A stretch of 64,000 bases of DNA from Candidatus Methanomethylophilaceae archaeon (GTDB taxonomy: Archaea; Thermoplasmatota; Thermoplasmata; Methanomassiliicoccales; Methanomethylophilaceae), in NCBI GenBank assembly GCA_017461225.1, contig JAFTYV010000035.1:1-64000 (forward strand), in the 5' to 3' direction. Numbering within the stretch: position 1 is the first letter of the stretch; each line of letters starts with the position of its first letter. The notes beneath the pieces are model-generated. The model worked only from the letters and a program-made list of their open reading frames with translations. It was not told the DNA's origin and did no database searches. The position numbers were made by a program, and so were the translations under genes. Positions 42,375-52,387 of the stretch are shown piece after piece.

Positions 42375-44240
42375 ATGTCAAGAATAATCGGAATCGATCT
42401 CGGAACAAGCAACTCGGCCGCCTCCATTATGGAGGGTGGAAGGCCGACCATGATCCCCAGTGCTGAGGGGACGAGCGTCGGAGGAAAGTCCTTCCCCTCG
42501 TACGTAGCATTCACAAAGGACGGACAGCTCCTCGTCGGAGAGCCCGCCAGGAGGCAGGCAGTCACCAACCCCGACGGAACCATCAAGAACGTCAAGAGGA
42601 AGATGGGATCCAACGAGAAGGTCACCGCGCTCGGGAAGGAGTACACGCCCCAGCAGATATCCGCGTTCATCCTCCAGAAGATCAAGAAGGATGCGGAGTC
42701 CTACCTCGGGGAGACCATCGACAAGGCGGTCATCACAGTCCCCGCCTACTTCAACGACAACCAGAGGCAGGCCACCAAGGACGCGGGTGCGATCGCCGGC
42801 CTCGAGGTCGTCCGTATCATCAACGAGCCCACGTCCGCCGCCCTCGCATACGGTCTCGACAAGTCCGATGTCGAGCAGAAGATCATGGTCTTCGATCTCG
42901 GAGGCGGAACCCTCGATGTCACCATCATGGACTTCAGCGACGGTGTGTTCGAGGTCCTCTCCACGTCCGGGGACACACAGCTCGGCGGATCCGACATGGA
43001 CGAGGCGCTCACGAAGTACGTCATCGGAGAGTTCCAGAAGGAGACCGGAATCGACCTCGCACAGGACAACATGTCCTTCTGGAGGGTCAGGGAGGCCTGC
43101 GAGAAGGCCAAGATCGAGCTCTCCACGACCATGCAGACCGAGATCAACCTCCCGTTCATCACATCCGACGCATCCGGACCCAAGCACCTGATCCAGACCG
43201 TCACCCGCGCCAAGCTCGAGGAGCTCGTGGAGCCCATCGTCTCCAGGTGCAGGCAGTCCATGACCCAGGCGATCTCCGATGCGCACCTCTCCAACGACCA
43301 GATCGACAAGATCATCATGGTCGGCGGACCCACCAGGATGCCCATCGTCCAGAACTTCGTCGAGAGCATCGTCGGACCCAAGATCCAGCGTGGAATCGAC
43401 CCCATGGAGTGCGTCTCCATGGGTGCGTCCATCCAGGGTGCCGTCCTGTCCGGAGAGGTCAAGGACGTCCTCCTGCTCGATGTCACGCCCCTCTCCCTCG
43501 GAATCGAGACCCTCGGCGGTGTCTCCACCAAGCTGATCGAGAGGAACACGACCATCCCCACCAAGAAGTCCCAGGTGTTCTCCACAGCCGTCGACAACCA
43601 GCCCTCGGTCGAGATCAACGTCGTCCAGGGGGAGAGGCCCATGGCCGCGGACAACACCTCGCTCGGCAAGTTCGTCCTGGACGGAATACCCCCCGCACCC
43701 CGCGGAATCCCCCAGATCGAGGTCACCTTCTACATCGACGCGAACGGTATCATCACCGTCTCCGCGAAGGACAAGGGAACCGGCAAGGAGCAGAAGATCA
43801 CCATCGCATCCTCCAACAAGCTCAGCAAGGAGGAGATCGACGAGCTGGTGAAGCAGGCGGAGCAGTTCGCGGATGCGGACAAGAAGAAGATGGAGTCCGT
43901 CGAGGTCCACAACCAGGCCGAGACCGCCATCTACACCGTACGCAAGTCCCTCGACGAGCTCGGCGAGAAGGTCTCCCAGGAGGAGAGGGCAAACGTGGAG
44001 GCCGCGGTCAGCGACCTCGAGGCGGCCAACAAGGGCGACAACGTCGAGGAGATCAAGTCCAAGATCGACGCCCTCATGAAGGTCATGGGACCCATCAGCC
44101 AGAGGGTCTACGAGGAGGCCTCCAAGCAGCAGGGCGCCCAGCAGGGTGCACCCGGTGCCGGGGCGTCCGGACAGGCCTCCCAGGAGAACGCCTCCAACGG
44201 CGACTACGTCGACGCCGACTACAAGATCGTTGACGAGTGA
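42375..44240 (+). CDS. dnaK: Hsp70 chaperone DnaK
   Basis: A 621-residue Hsp70. ATPase-domain motifs [44 protein letters not shown] and VGGPTRMP are intact, followed by the substrate-binding domain ([26 protein letters not shown]) and the helical lid. The extreme tail is Gly/Ala/Gln-rich and ends DADYKIVDE. The ATPase domain lacks the roughly 25-residue insertion of Gram-negative DnaK, giving TMIPSAEG directly after the N-terminal strands, which points to the Gram-positive/archaeal type. Confidence 0.97.
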   Translation: MSRIIGIDLGTSNSAASIMEGGRPTMIPSAEGTSVGGKSFPSYVAFTKDGQLLVGEPARRQAVTNPDGTIKNVKRKMGSNEKVTALGKEYTPQQISAFILQKIKKDAESYLGETIDKAVITVPAYFNDNQRQATKDAGAIAGLEVVRIINEPTSAALAYGLDKSDVEQKIMVFDLGGGTLDVTIMDFSDGVFEVLSTSGDTQLGGSDMDEALTKYVIGEFQKETGIDLAQDNMSFWRVREACEKAKIELSTTMQTEINLPFITSDASGPKHLIQTVTRAKLEELVEPIVSRCRQSMTQAISDAHLSNDQIDKIIMVGGPTRMPIVQNFVESIVGPKIQRGIDPMECVSMGASIQGAVLSGEVKDVLLLDVTPLSLGIETLGGVSTKLIERNTTIPTKKSQVFSTAVDNQPSVEINVVQGERPMAADNTSLGKFVLDGIPPAPRGIPQIEVTFYIDANGIITVSAKDKGTGKEQKITIASSNKLSKEEIDELVKQAEQFADADKKKMESVEVHNQAETAIYTVRKSLDELGEKVSQEERANVEAAVSDLEAANKGDNVEEIKSKIDALMKVMGPISQRVYEEASKQQGAQQGAPGAGASGQASQENASNGDYVDADYKIVDE

Positions 44241-44246
44241 TGACAG

Positions 44247-45401
44247 ATGCCGAGGGACTACTACGAGATCCTCGGGGTGGAGAAGACCGCCACTCCCGAG
44301 GAGATAAAGAAGGCGTACCGCTCCCTAGCCAAGAAGCACCACCCCGACGTGTCGTCCGACCCCAAGGAGGTTGCGGAGGCCAAGTTCAAGGAGATCTCGG
44401 AAGCCTACGAGGTCCTCTCGGACCAGGAGAAGAGGAGCCTGTACGACCAGTACGGTCACGACGGCGTGAAGCAGCAGTTCGGGGCCGACGGCTTCAGCTG
44501 GAACGACTTCACCCGCGCCGAGGACATCAGCGACATCTTCGGGGACCTGTTCGGCGGCATGTTCGGAGGCGGACGCCGCGGACAGTCCCGCAACGCGCCC
44601 TCCCAGGGCGAGTCCCTCAGGTACGACCTGGAGATCACCCTCAGGGACGTCCTCGAGGGGAAGAAGGTCAACCTGGACGTCCCCCACACCGTGGTGTGCG
44701 ATCCCTGCAAGGGGACCGGGGGCAAGGACGGCAAGGTCACCACCTGCCAGACATGCGGAGGGGCCGGACAGGTCCAGCAGGTCCGCAGGAGCCCGTTCGG
44801 CAACATGGTGACGGTCAGCGACTGTCCCGACTGCCGTGGAAGGGGGAGGACGTCCGCCGAGAAGTGCCCGCACTGCAGGGGATCGGGTCGCATAACCAAG
44901 GACTCCCACATAGACCTCAAGGTGCCCCCGGGAATGGAGGAGGGCATGAGGCTCAGGGTCACTGAGGCCGGCAACGCCGGTTACAACGGCGGGCCCCCGG
45001 GGGACCTGTTCGTGGTCATCCACGTCAAGCAGGACAAGGTCTTCGACCGCGATGGATCCAATCTCTGGACCGGTATAACCACGTCCTATCCCAAGCTCGT
45101 GCTGGGAGGGGAGGAGACCGTCAAGACGCTCGAGGGTGAGAAGGTCCTCCTGAGGATCCCGCAGGGGACCCAGGTGGGTACCGTCCTCCGCATCGTGGGC
45201 AAGGGTCTTCCCAGGACGAACTCGTCCTCCAGGGGCGACCTCATGGTCAGGGTCTCGATCAACGTGCCCAAGAAGGTCACGGACGAGGAGAGGGAGTTGC
45301 TCATGAAGCTGGACTCCTCCATCAAGCCCGCATCATCCGGGAAGGGCAAGTCCAAGCTCTCCAAGAAGATCAAGGACACCCTCGACGACATAACCAGATG
45401 A
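44247..45401 (+). CDS. dnaJ: Hsp40 cochaperone DnaJ
   Basis: A 384-residue type I DnaJ. J domain with the HPD tripeptide (H32-P33-D34), a Gly/Phe-rich linker (about 85-115), four CxxCxGxG zinc repeats ([32 protein letters not shown]), then the two C-terminal substrate-binding barrels. It lies 6 bases after dnaK. It recruits and activates DnaK on unfolded clients. Confidence 0.97.
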   Translation: MPRDYYEILGVEKTATPEEIKKAYRSLAKKHHPDVSSDPKEVAEAKFKEISEAYEVLSDQEKRSLYDQYGHDGVKQQFGADGFSWNDFTRAEDISDIFGDLFGGMFGGGRRGQSRNAPSQGESLRYDLEITLRDVLEGKKVNLDVPHTVVCDPCKGTGGKDGKVTTCQTCGGAGQVQQVRRSPFGNMVTVSDCPDCRGRGRTSAEKCPHCRGSGRITKDSHIDLKVPPGMEEGMRLRVTEAGNAGYNGGPPGDLFVVIHVKQDKVFDRDGSNLWTGITTSYPKLVLGGEETVKTLEGEKVLLRIPQGTQVGTVLRIVGKGLPRTNSSSRGDLMVRVSINVPKKVTDEERELLMKLDSSIKPASSGKGKSKLSKKIKDTLDDITR

Positions 45402-45409
45402 GAAACACC

Positions 45410-45428
45410 GCCGGCCCCACGGGCCGGC
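45410..45428. terminator. GC hairpin after dnaJ
   Basis: GCCGGCCC pairs perfectly with GGGCCGGC around CAC, 8 bases past the dnaJ stop and before the convergent membrane protein stop. Confidence 0.7.
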
Positions 45429-45449
45429 ATCCACTTCTATCGAAAGGGT

Positions 45450-46433
45450 TCAGGCCGCCGGGGCCCCCGAGGGGGCGGGTCCGGCGGAGGCGCCCAGCGA
45501 ATCCAGGAGCTCCGCATGGAACGCGGTCGTCTCCGCATCGTCCACCAGGTTGAACACCAGCGTCCCCGACAGGTGGTGGACCACTATGCACAGGTCCGTG
45601 TCCCTGTACACGGCCAGCCTGTACTTCCCGAACTCGTCGTTGTCGAACGTGCCGGTCAGCACCTTGCCGTTGCCCAGCCCCATCGTCCTCGTCCCGTAGT
45701 CCACATCGTCCCTGAGCTCCACGTACGCTATCCCGGAAAGGGGCACACTGTCGTCCATCATCGTCGCATGGATCCTGAGCTCCCCGTCGGATATCTCCGC
45801 ATCCACATCCCCGACGGTCATCGCCCATCCCACCACCGCGAGGCACACCGCCAACAGGACCGCGGACACCGCGATCACGATGTTGCGTGTCCTCCTGTCC
45901 TTCCCGGTGGCCATCGGGTCGGGGTGCAGGCGGTCCCGCACCACGTCGGCACCGACGTTCGATGCGATCAGGTCGTAGAGCCCCCTGGTCTCCTGTTCGT
46001 CCCCGATGTTCAGGACGTATGTCCGCTTGGCCGTGCGGAGCACTATGAAGAACGGGATTCTAGCATCGTAGGCTGCGGTGTACGGTCCGAACACCCTGTT
46101 GGAGAACGACCCGTAGCTCTTCCTGAGGGTCTGGAGTCCCATCGTGCGTACACCTACGGGTCCGATCTCAGTGCAGTGGGAGAGCGATACGATCTCCGTG
46201 AACGGGATGCGCACGTCCACGAAGGGCGCTCTGACGCGGATGCCGTCCGGATCCCGGTCCACGGATGTGTGATGGGGCACGAACAACGGCAGGATCGTGA
46301 CGACCACCGATGCCGCGACGAGCACCCAGAACGATGTCATCGACAGGAAGTCCATCATGACGCCCGCCACGGCGATAGCGACAAGTCCCAGGCACAGGAC
46401 GAGCGACAACGGGAACAGCACGGACCATCTCAT
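45450..46433 (-). CDS. Membrane protein with two PH-like domains
   Basis: A 327-residue protein with two N-terminal membrane helices (SVLFPLSLVLCLGLVAIAVAGV and SFWVLVAASVVVTILPLFV), a PH-like domain (about 75-160), a third helix (IVIAVSAVLLAVCLAVVGWAM, near residue 190) and a second similar domain. Both domains contain an I-x-Y/S-V-x-L ... RTMGL motif, so the protein arose by internal duplication; the fold resembles bacterial PH domains. The ATG at 46433 is favoured over 46478 because a TATA (TGTATATC) lies about 27 bases upstream of it. The function is unknown. Confidence 0.72.
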   Translation of the reverse strand: MRWSVLFPLSLVLCLGLVAIAVAGVMMDFLSMTSFWVLVAASVVVTILPLFVPHHTSVDRDPDGIRVRAPFVDVRIPFTEIVSLSHCTEIGPVGVRTMGLQTLRKSYGSFSNRVFGPYTAAYDARIPFFIVLRTAKRTYVLNIGDEQETRGLYDLIASNVGADVVRDRLHPDPMATGKDRRTRNIVIAVSAVLLAVCLAVVGWAMTVGDVDAEISDGELRIHATMMDDSVPLSGIAYVELRDDVDYGTRTMGLGNGKVLTGTFDNDEFGKYRLAVYRDTDLCIVVHHLSGTLVFNLVDDAETTAFHAELLDSLGASAGPAPSGAPAA

Positions 46434-46494
46434 GATTCGGTGTACGAACCATGCGATATACAAGGGTTGTGAGTACACGGTTCAGAAATGGTAA

Positions 46495-46580
46495 TGGCGC
46501 CGAGGGAGAGATTCGAACTCCCGAGGTCGAAGACCAGCGGTTTTCGAGACCGCCGCCATACCGGGCTTGGCTACCTCGGC
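46495..46580 (-). tRNA. tRNA-Ser (anticodon CGA)
   Basis: Acceptor GCCGAGG pairs with CCTCGGC; anticodon stem GCGGT/ACCGC encloses CTCGAAA, anticodon CGA. A long variable arm (CTGGTCTTCGACCT region) identifies a class II tRNA. CCA is encoded. Confidence 0.93.
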
Positions 46581-46630
46581 TCTAGCATCCGCACCAGGCT
46601 CGTGATATTTCAAGGTTTCCAATCGGATGT

Positions 46631-46637
46631 TATAAAG
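46631..46637 (+). promoter_or_regulatory. TATA box of proA-proB
   Basis: TATAAAG lies about 33 bases before the proA ATG, giving a very short leader. Confidence 0.55.
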
Positions 46638-46666
46638 ATGAAATCACACATGGGCATCCGATTCAA

Positions 46667-47983
46667 ATGACCGACGTCGTCTCGGATATAAGGGGAGCAA
46701 AACTCGCATCGATAGACCTTTCCGTCCTCTCCACGGCCGTCAAGGACCGTGCGCTGGAGGCAATGGCGGAGGCGCTGGACTCCAACCGCGCAGCCATACT
46801 GGAGGCAAACGCGGCGGACCTCGGGGCCGCATCCGGTATGCTCGAACGCGGGGAGATCAGCGGTCCGATGTTCAAGAGGCTCAAACTGGACGACGTCAAG
46901 ATCGACGGGATGATCGCGGGCATCCGCGATGTGATCTCCCTGGCGGACCCCGTGGGGGAGAGGATGTCCGCCCTCGACCTGGACGACGGACTCACCCTGT
47001 ATCAGATACGCTGTCCCATAGGCATGCTCGGGGTGATATTCGAGTCGCGTCCGGACGTCGTCCCCCAGATCATGTCCCTGTGCCTGAAGTCCGGCAACGC
47101 CGTGGCGTTCAAGGGCGGTCGCGAGGCATCCAACTCCATACGTGTGCTCTTCGGCATCCTCCGCGATGCGGCCGCATCCGCGGGCGTCCCCGCGGATGCG
47201 TTCGTCCTGATGGAGTCCCGTTCGGACATCGACGCGATCCTCGGTCTCCACGAGTACATAGATCTCCTGATCCCCCGCGGGTCCAACGAGTTCGTCCAGT
47301 ACATCCAGGCGAACACGATGATACCCGTCCTCGGACACGCCGCCGGCATATGCCATGCATACGTGGACGAGCACGCCGACCTGGAGCAGGCGTCCCGCGT
47401 CGTCCTGGACTCGAAGGTCCAGTACCCCGCGGTCTGCAACGCTCTCGAGACGCTCCTGGTCCATTCCGCCGTCGCGGATGCGTTCCTCCCGGACATGGTC
47501 GAGATGTTCCGCGGGAAGGGTGTGGAGGTCAGGGGGGACGACAGGGTCCTCTCCATCATCCCGGATGCGGTCCCCGCCACCGAGGAGGATTGGTTCACGG
47601 AGTACGGCGACCTGACGGTCTCCGTCCGCATCGTGGACTCGCTCTCGGAGGCCATAGCGTTCATCAACGAGCACGGGTCGCACCACACCGATGCCATAAT
47701 GACCCGCGACATGATGCGCGCTTCGACATTCGTCAGGATGGTCGACTCGGCGGACGTCTTCGTCAACGCATCCACCAGGTTCGCCGACGGTTTCAGGTAC
47801 GGCAAGGGTGCGGAGGTCGGCATCAGCACCAACAAGATCCACTCCCGTGGCCCCGTGGGTATGGAGGGCCTGATGATCTACAAGTACGTCCTGGTGGGCG
47901 ACGGGCAGATCGTCGCCGACTACGTCGGTGCGGACCGTCGTGAGTTCACCCATGTGCCCTCCGAGAGGGAGTACCCCTTCTGA
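46667..47983 (+). CDS. proA: Gamma-glutamyl phosphate reductase
   Basis: Second step of proline synthesis: NADPH-dependent reduction of glutamyl phosphate to the semialdehyde. The 438-residue aldehyde-dehydrogenase-fold protein contains LYQIRCPIGMLGVIFESRPDV, the catalytic cysteine in KVQYPAVCNALETLLVH, and the C-terminal FVNASTRFADGFRYGKGAEVGIS. proB follows 9 bases later. proC is not in the window. Confidence 0.96.
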   Translation: MTDVVSDIRGAKLASIDLSVLSTAVKDRALEAMAEALDSNRAAILEANAADLGAASGMLERGEISGPMFKRLKLDDVKIDGMIAGIRDVISLADPVGERMSALDLDDGLTLYQIRCPIGMLGVIFESRPDVVPQIMSLCLKSGNAVAFKGGREASNSIRVLFGILRDAAASAGVPADAFVLMESRSDIDAILGLHEYIDLLIPRGSNEFVQYIQANTMIPVLGHAAGICHAYVDEHADLEQASRVVLDSKVQYPAVCNALETLLVHSAVADAFLPDMVEMFRGKGVEVRGDDRVLSIIPDAVPATEEDWFTEYGDLTVSVRIVDSLSEAIAFINEHGSHHTDAIMTRDMMRASTFVRMVDSADVFVNASTRFADGFRYGKGAEVGISTNKIHSRGPVGMEGLMIYKYVLVGDGQIVADYVGADRREFTHVPSEREYPF

Positions 47984-47992
47984 GGCGATACC

Positions 47993-49102
47993 GTGGACAG
48001 GAGGCAGCAGCTCGGCGAGGTCGGACGCGTCGTCATCAAGATCGGTTCATCATCCATCATGCGCAACGGTTCGCGCATCTCCAGGGACTTCATGGACTCC
48101 GTCGCGGAGCAGGTCAGGTTCCTGAAGGACTCCGGCGTGGAGGTCCTCATCGTGTCGTCCGGGGCCATAGCCCTCGGGCTCAGGGCGATGGGCGTGGTCC
48201 CTAAGCCCAACGAGATCCCGATACGCCAGGCCGCGGCATCCGTGGGTCAGGGTCTCCTGATGCAGGAGTGGAGCGACAGCTTCCAGAGGAACGGCATGAT
48301 CGTGGGGCAGATCCTCATGACCATGGACGCCTACTCCGACAGGGAGAGTGCCCTGAACCTCCACAACACCGTGGACTCCCTCCTGAAGTGCGGAGTCGTA
48401 CCAATATTCAATGAGAACGACGCCATAAGGACGCAGGAGATCCGTTTCGGCGACAACGACACCCTGTCCGCGATCGTCGCGAGCAGGACCGATGCGGACC
48501 TGCTGGTGATCCTCTCCGACATCGACGGGCTCTACGACGGGAACCCCCGTTCCGATCCGGATGCGAAGCTCATCCCCGTCGTCACGGATCTGGATTCCGT
48601 CCGCGGTTACGCCGGGGACTCCGGATCGAAGGTCGGTACCGGCGGCATGAGGACGAAGCTGAAGGCAGCCGAGATCTGCCGCGACTCCGGTTGCAACATG
48701 ATCATCGCACTCAGCGGTGCGGACCAGATAATCACCAGGGCGGTGACCGGAGAGGATGTCGGCACGATATTCCTCACCGGCACGGGGATCACGAAGAAGC
48801 GCAGGTGGATCAAGTCCGCGCATCCCTCCGGGGCCCTGCACATAGACCAGGGTGCGAGGGATGCGGTCCTCGACCACCGGTCCCTGCTGCCCATCGGCAT
48901 AAGGTCGGTCGACGGGACCTTCGGGAAGGGGGACGTGGTCGACATAATGTGCGACGACCACGTCATAGCCAAGGGGATCGTGAGCTACGGCGCCCACGAC
49001 CTCCGTGCGATAGCCGGACGTCACAGCAGGGACATAGAGTCCGCCCTGGGCTACAGGGGCCACAGCGATGCCGTGATATCCGAGAACATCGCGTTGCTCT
49101 GA
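47993..49102 (+). CDS. proB: Glutamate 5-kinase
   Basis: First step of proline synthesis. The 369-residue protein has an amino-acid-kinase domain (VVIKIGSSSI, VSSGAIALG, PIFNENDAI, FGDNDTLSAIVA, ILSDIDGLYDGNP) and a C-terminal PUA domain (about 280-360, LLPIGIRSVDGTFGKGDVVDI). The start is GTG with GAGGCGAT upstream, 9 bases after proA. Feedback inhibition by proline is known for the family. Confidence 0.96.
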   Translation: MDRRQQLGEVGRVVIKIGSSSIMRNGSRISRDFMDSVAEQVRFLKDSGVEVLIVSSGAIALGLRAMGVVPKPNEIPIRQAAASVGQGLLMQEWSDSFQRNGMIVGQILMTMDAYSDRESALNLHNTVDSLLKCGVVPIFNENDAIRTQEIRFGDNDTLSAIVASRTDADLLVILSDIDGLYDGNPRSDPDAKLIPVVTDLDSVRGYAGDSGSKVGTGGMRTKLKAAEICRDSGCNMIIALSGADQIITRAVTGEDVGTIFLTGTGITKKRRWIKSAHPSGALHIDQGARDAVLDHRSLLPIGIRSVDGTFGKGDVVDIMCDDHVIAKGIVSYGAHDLRAIAGRHSRDIESALGYRGHSDAVISENIALL

Positions 49103-49105
49103 ACC

Positions 49106-50530
49106 TCACTCCCATTCCGTTATGCCCTTGGGGTCGTCGAGGACGTCGCGGTGGAACTCCGGGTCCTCGACACCCTGGTCCCTCTGCCTCCTCCAGTCGG
49201 CATAGGCCTGGAACGCCAGTCCGCTGAGCATGAGGACGCAGGCGATGTTCACCGCTCCGGCCGCCGCCATTATCGTGTCGCTTATCAGGATGGACGCGTC
49301 GGCACCGATCAGCGATGCCGTGAACACGGTCGCTATGACCACAATGCGCATGGCCGTGATGGTGACCCTCCTGTCGGAGATGAACCTGACGTTTGTCTCG
49401 CTGATCGCGTAGTTGCCGATGAGGCTGGTGAACGCGAAGAACAGGAGGAACATGGACAGCAGGATGGATCCCACGTGTCCGATCGCATCGCTGAGGACCA
49501 TCTCGACGAGGGGCGTGTTGGAGAGTCCCGTGGCCAGGATGGAGTCGTAATCATCGAACGCGCACAGGACGACCAGTGCGGTGAAGGTGCAGACGACGAG
49601 GGTGTCCACGAGGGTTCCGAAGGACTGGATCATCCCCTGCTTGACGGGGTGCTTGACATCCGCGGTTCCCGCTATGTTGGCGATGGTACCCAGTCCGGAC
49701 TCGTTGGAGAACACGCCGCGCTTGAGACCGGTCATGATGACGGCTCCGAGGAGACCTCCCGCGACCTGCTCCAGTCCGAACGCGTAGGTGAAGATCATCG
49801 AGATGGCGTTGCCGAGCCCGTCGATGTTGATCGCGATGGCGACGGACCCGAGGAGGATCCATGCGAGAGCCATCACGGGGACGACCTTGGACGAGAACGT
49901 CGCGATCCTCTTCATGCCGCCGAATATGACGAGGGCGGTGACCAGTGTGAAGAGCACCCCGAACACTAGCGTGTTGTTGTCGAACACGAACGTGGAGGCG
50001 AGCGCCTCGACGGAGAGGGACGCCTGGGACGCACAGAACCCGACGCCGGTCATGAGTGCTATGAGGAAGGCCAGGACGATGGCGAGGGGGCGGCTTCCGA
50101 GACCCTTCTGCACGTAGTACGCGGGTCCGCCGTGGAACTGTCCGTCTCCCTTCCTCTCCTTGAACAGCTGGGAGAGGGTGGACTCCACGAAGCTGCTGGC
50201 GGCGCCGATGATCGCGAACACCCACATCCAGAAGATGGCTCCGGGTCCTCCGACGACGATGGCCATGGCCACGCTGGAGATGTTCCCCACGCCGACACGG
50301 GTGCCCAGTCCGATGCAGAACGCCTCGAACGAGGAGACGGATTCCTTGCTGTCCCCCTCGCGGACACCTGAGAGCGAGAGCCTGGAGGTCTCGCCGATCC
50401 TGAGGATCTGCAGACCGCGGAGTTTGAATGTGAAGTACAGTCCGGCTCCGATTAGGAGCACGAACGCCACGTACCAGATGTATGTGTTCAGCGTCCCGAG
50501 GACGTCGTTGAAAGTATCAGTAAGTGTCAT
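49106..50530 (-). CDS. Alanine/glycine:cation symporter (AGCS family), copy 1
   Basis: A 474-residue transporter of the SLC/AGCS type that imports alanine or glycine with Na+ or H+. About ten to eleven membrane helices; family motifs FIGAASSFVESTLSQLFKER..., GPAYYVQKGLGSR and GVFSNESGLGTIANIAGTADVKHPVKQGMIQSFGT are present. It is very similar to the next gene, with matching ends (TEWE), so they are recent duplicates. proB converges on it with only 3 bases between the stops. A TATA-like CTTTAAAAACC (around 50610) precedes it on the minus strand, giving a leader of some 65 bases. Confidence 0.93.
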   Translation of the reverse strand: MTLTDTFNDVLGTLNTYIWYVAFVLLIGAGLYFTFKLRGLQILRIGETSRLSLSGVREGDSKESVSSFEAFCIGLGTRVGVGNISSVAMAIVVGGPGAIFWMWVFAIIGAASSFVESTLSQLFKERKGDGQFHGGPAYYVQKGLGSRPLAIVLAFLIALMTGVGFCASQASLSVEALASTFVFDNNTLVFGVLFTLVTALVIFGGMKRIATFSSKVVPVMALAWILLGSVAIAINIDGLGNAISMIFTYAFGLEQVAGGLLGAVIMTGLKRGVFSNESGLGTIANIAGTADVKHPVKQGMIQSFGTLVDTLVVCTFTALVVLCAFDDYDSILATGLSNTPLVEMVLSDAIGHVGSILLSMFLLFFAFTSLIGNYAISETNVRFISDRRVTITAMRIVVIATVFTASLIGADASILISDTIMAAAGAVNIACVLMLSGLAFQAYADWRRQRDQGVEDPEFHRDVLDDPKGITEWE

Positions 50531-50623
50531 CGTATCACAACGAGGGGCGGAATCCCCTATCGTCGTATGCGATGTGGGTCACGGCCGAGAACTGGAATGG
50601 GAAACGGGTTTTTAAAGGGTTTA

Positions 50624-50640
50624 CCGGGGCGGGGCCCCGG
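50624..50640. terminator. GC hairpin between the two symporter genes
   Basis: CCGGGGC pairs with GCCCCGG around GGG, 13 bases beyond the stop of copy 2. It overlaps the promoter region of copy 1, so each copy has its own transcript. Confidence 0.6.
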
Positions 50641-50652
50641 TCTGGACACGCA

Positions 50653-52077
50653 TCACTCCCACTCCGTGGCTCCGGAGTCCTCTCCGAGGATGGAGCGGTG
50701 GAACACGGGGTCCTCGACACCTGCGGCCTGCTGCTCCTTCCAGTCCTCGTATGCCTTGAAGGCGTATTTGCTGAGGAGGAAGACGCAGATCATGTTGACC
50801 GCACCCATGGCTGCCATGAACGTGTCGCAGATGAGCTCCATGAGGTCGGCGCCTGCGATCGCGGAGACGAACGCGACGACGATGACGAGGATACGGACCG
50901 CGAAGACGGTCGCCCTGTTGTCGGAGACGAACCTGATGTTGGACTCGCTCATGGTGTAGTAACCGATGAGACTGGTGAAGGCGAAGATGAAGACGAACAG
51001 GGAGACGAGGATGGGTCCGATGTCTCCGAGTGTGACCTCGGTGGCGAGCTGGATGAGGTGACCCTTGCTGACACCTGTTGCGAGGATGGCCTCGTAGCTT
51101 CCGAATGTGGTCAGGATGACCATCGCGGAGAAGGTACACACGACGAGGGTGTCCACGAGGGTTCCGAAGGACTGGATCATACCCTGCTTGACGGGGTGCT
51201 TCACATCCGCGGTTCCCGCGATGTTGGCGATGGAACCCAGACCGGCCTCGTTGGAGAACACTCCACGCTTGAGACCGTTCATGATGACGGCTCCGAGCAG
51301 ACCGCCTGCGGCGGACTCCCACTGGAACGCGTAGGTGAAGATCATGGTGATGGCATCGATGATGTGGTCGTAGTTCATGACGATGACGACCGCACCGAGG
51401 AGCAGCCAGAGGACGGCCATGGCGGGGACGACCTTCGCGGAGAAGGTGGCGATCCTCTTCACACCGCCGAAGATGATGAGGGCGGTTGCGAACGCGACGA
51501 TGGCGGCGAAGACGTAGAGGCTGTTCTCGAACTGGAACGCGTTGGCGAGGGCGCTGACGGAGTTGGCCGACTGCACACCGACGAATCCGATACCGAACGT
51601 GATGACGATCATGATCGCGAGGACGATGGCGAGGGGGCGGCTCTTGAGTCCCTTCTGCACGTAGTACGCGGGTCCGCTGTGGAACTGGCCGTCCTCCTTC
51701 TTCTCCTTGAAGATCTGGGAGAGGGTGGACTCCATGAAGCTGCTGGCGGAACCGATGATGGCGAAGATCCACATCCAGAAGATGGCTCCGGGACCTCCCG
51801 CGATGATCGCACCTGCGACACCGGCGATGTTACCCACACCGACGCGCGCACCGATACCGATACAGAAGGCTTCGAACGACGATACTGTTTTGCTGCTGTC
51901 CCCCTCGGTCGTTCCGGAGAGCGACAGTTTGGACGTCTCCTTGATCTTCAGGATGGGCAGGGCCTTGAGCCTGATGAAGAAGTAGAGTCCCAGACCCACG
52001 AGGAACACGAAAGCGATGTACCATATGTAGGTGTTGAGAGGGGTGAATATATCTGTCAGAGTCTGTGAGATACTCAT
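50653..52077 (-). CDS. Alanine/glycine:cation symporter (AGCS family), copy 2
   Basis: A 474-residue paralogue of the neighbouring symporter, colinear over the whole length. The conserved block FIMGSASSF is replaced here by IGSASSFMESTLSQIFKEKK, and GVFSNEAGLGSIANIAGTADVKHPVKQG is retained. Codon bias is stronger than in copy 1, suggesting it is the more highly expressed form. Substrate differences cannot be read from the sequence. Confidence 0.93.
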   Translation of the reverse strand: MSISQTLTDIFTPLNTYIWYIAFVFLVGLGLYFFIRLKALPILKIKETSKLSLSGTTEGDSSKTVSSFEAFCIGIGARVGVGNIAGVAGAIIAGGPGAIFWMWIFAIIGSASSFMESTLSQIFKEKKEDGQFHSGPAYYVQKGLKSRPLAIVLAIMIVITFGIGFVGVQSANSVSALANAFQFENSLYVFAAIVAFATALIIFGGVKRIATFSAKVVPAMAVLWLLLGAVVIVMNYDHIIDAITMIFTYAFQWESAAGGLLGAVIMNGLKRGVFSNEAGLGSIANIAGTADVKHPVKQGMIQSFGTLVDTLVVCTFSAMVILTTFGSYEAILATGVSKGHLIQLATEVTLGDIGPILVSLFVFIFAFTSLIGYYTMSESNIRFVSDNRATVFAVRILVIVVAFVSAIAGADLMELICDTFMAAMGAVNMICVFLLSKYAFKAYEDWKEQQAAGVEDPVFHRSILGEDSGATEWE

Positions 52078-52136
52078 ACAATCACAACCAAATCCGATGA
52101 GAACGAAAGACTCAAAGGATTAAGAAATGGAAAAGC

Positions 52137-52212
52137 TGGTGGGCCCGGCCGGATTTGAACCGGCGACCTCCGCCATGTCAAGGCGACGTCATAACCCCTA
52201 GACCACGAGCCC
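52137..52212 (-). tRNA. tRNA-Val (anticodon GAC)
   Basis: Acceptor GGGCTCG pairs with CGGGCCC (one G-T pair); anticodon stem TCGCC/GGCGG encloses TTGACAT, anticodon GAC; T-arm GCCGG-TTCAAAT-CCGGC. CCA is encoded. Confidence 0.93.
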
Positions 52213-52387
52213 AGCATGACTCCTCATAGAGTTATAGTACTTATACCTTTTGCATAAACACGTGTTCATTAACTCTGGTTTAACCGTTATGTGAGCGATA
52301 TCGAACACAAAAAATGATAAATGTCTGAGGAAAAACAAGTGGAAATCCGGAAGAGATTTTATCTGGGAGTTCGGCCATCATGCCACG

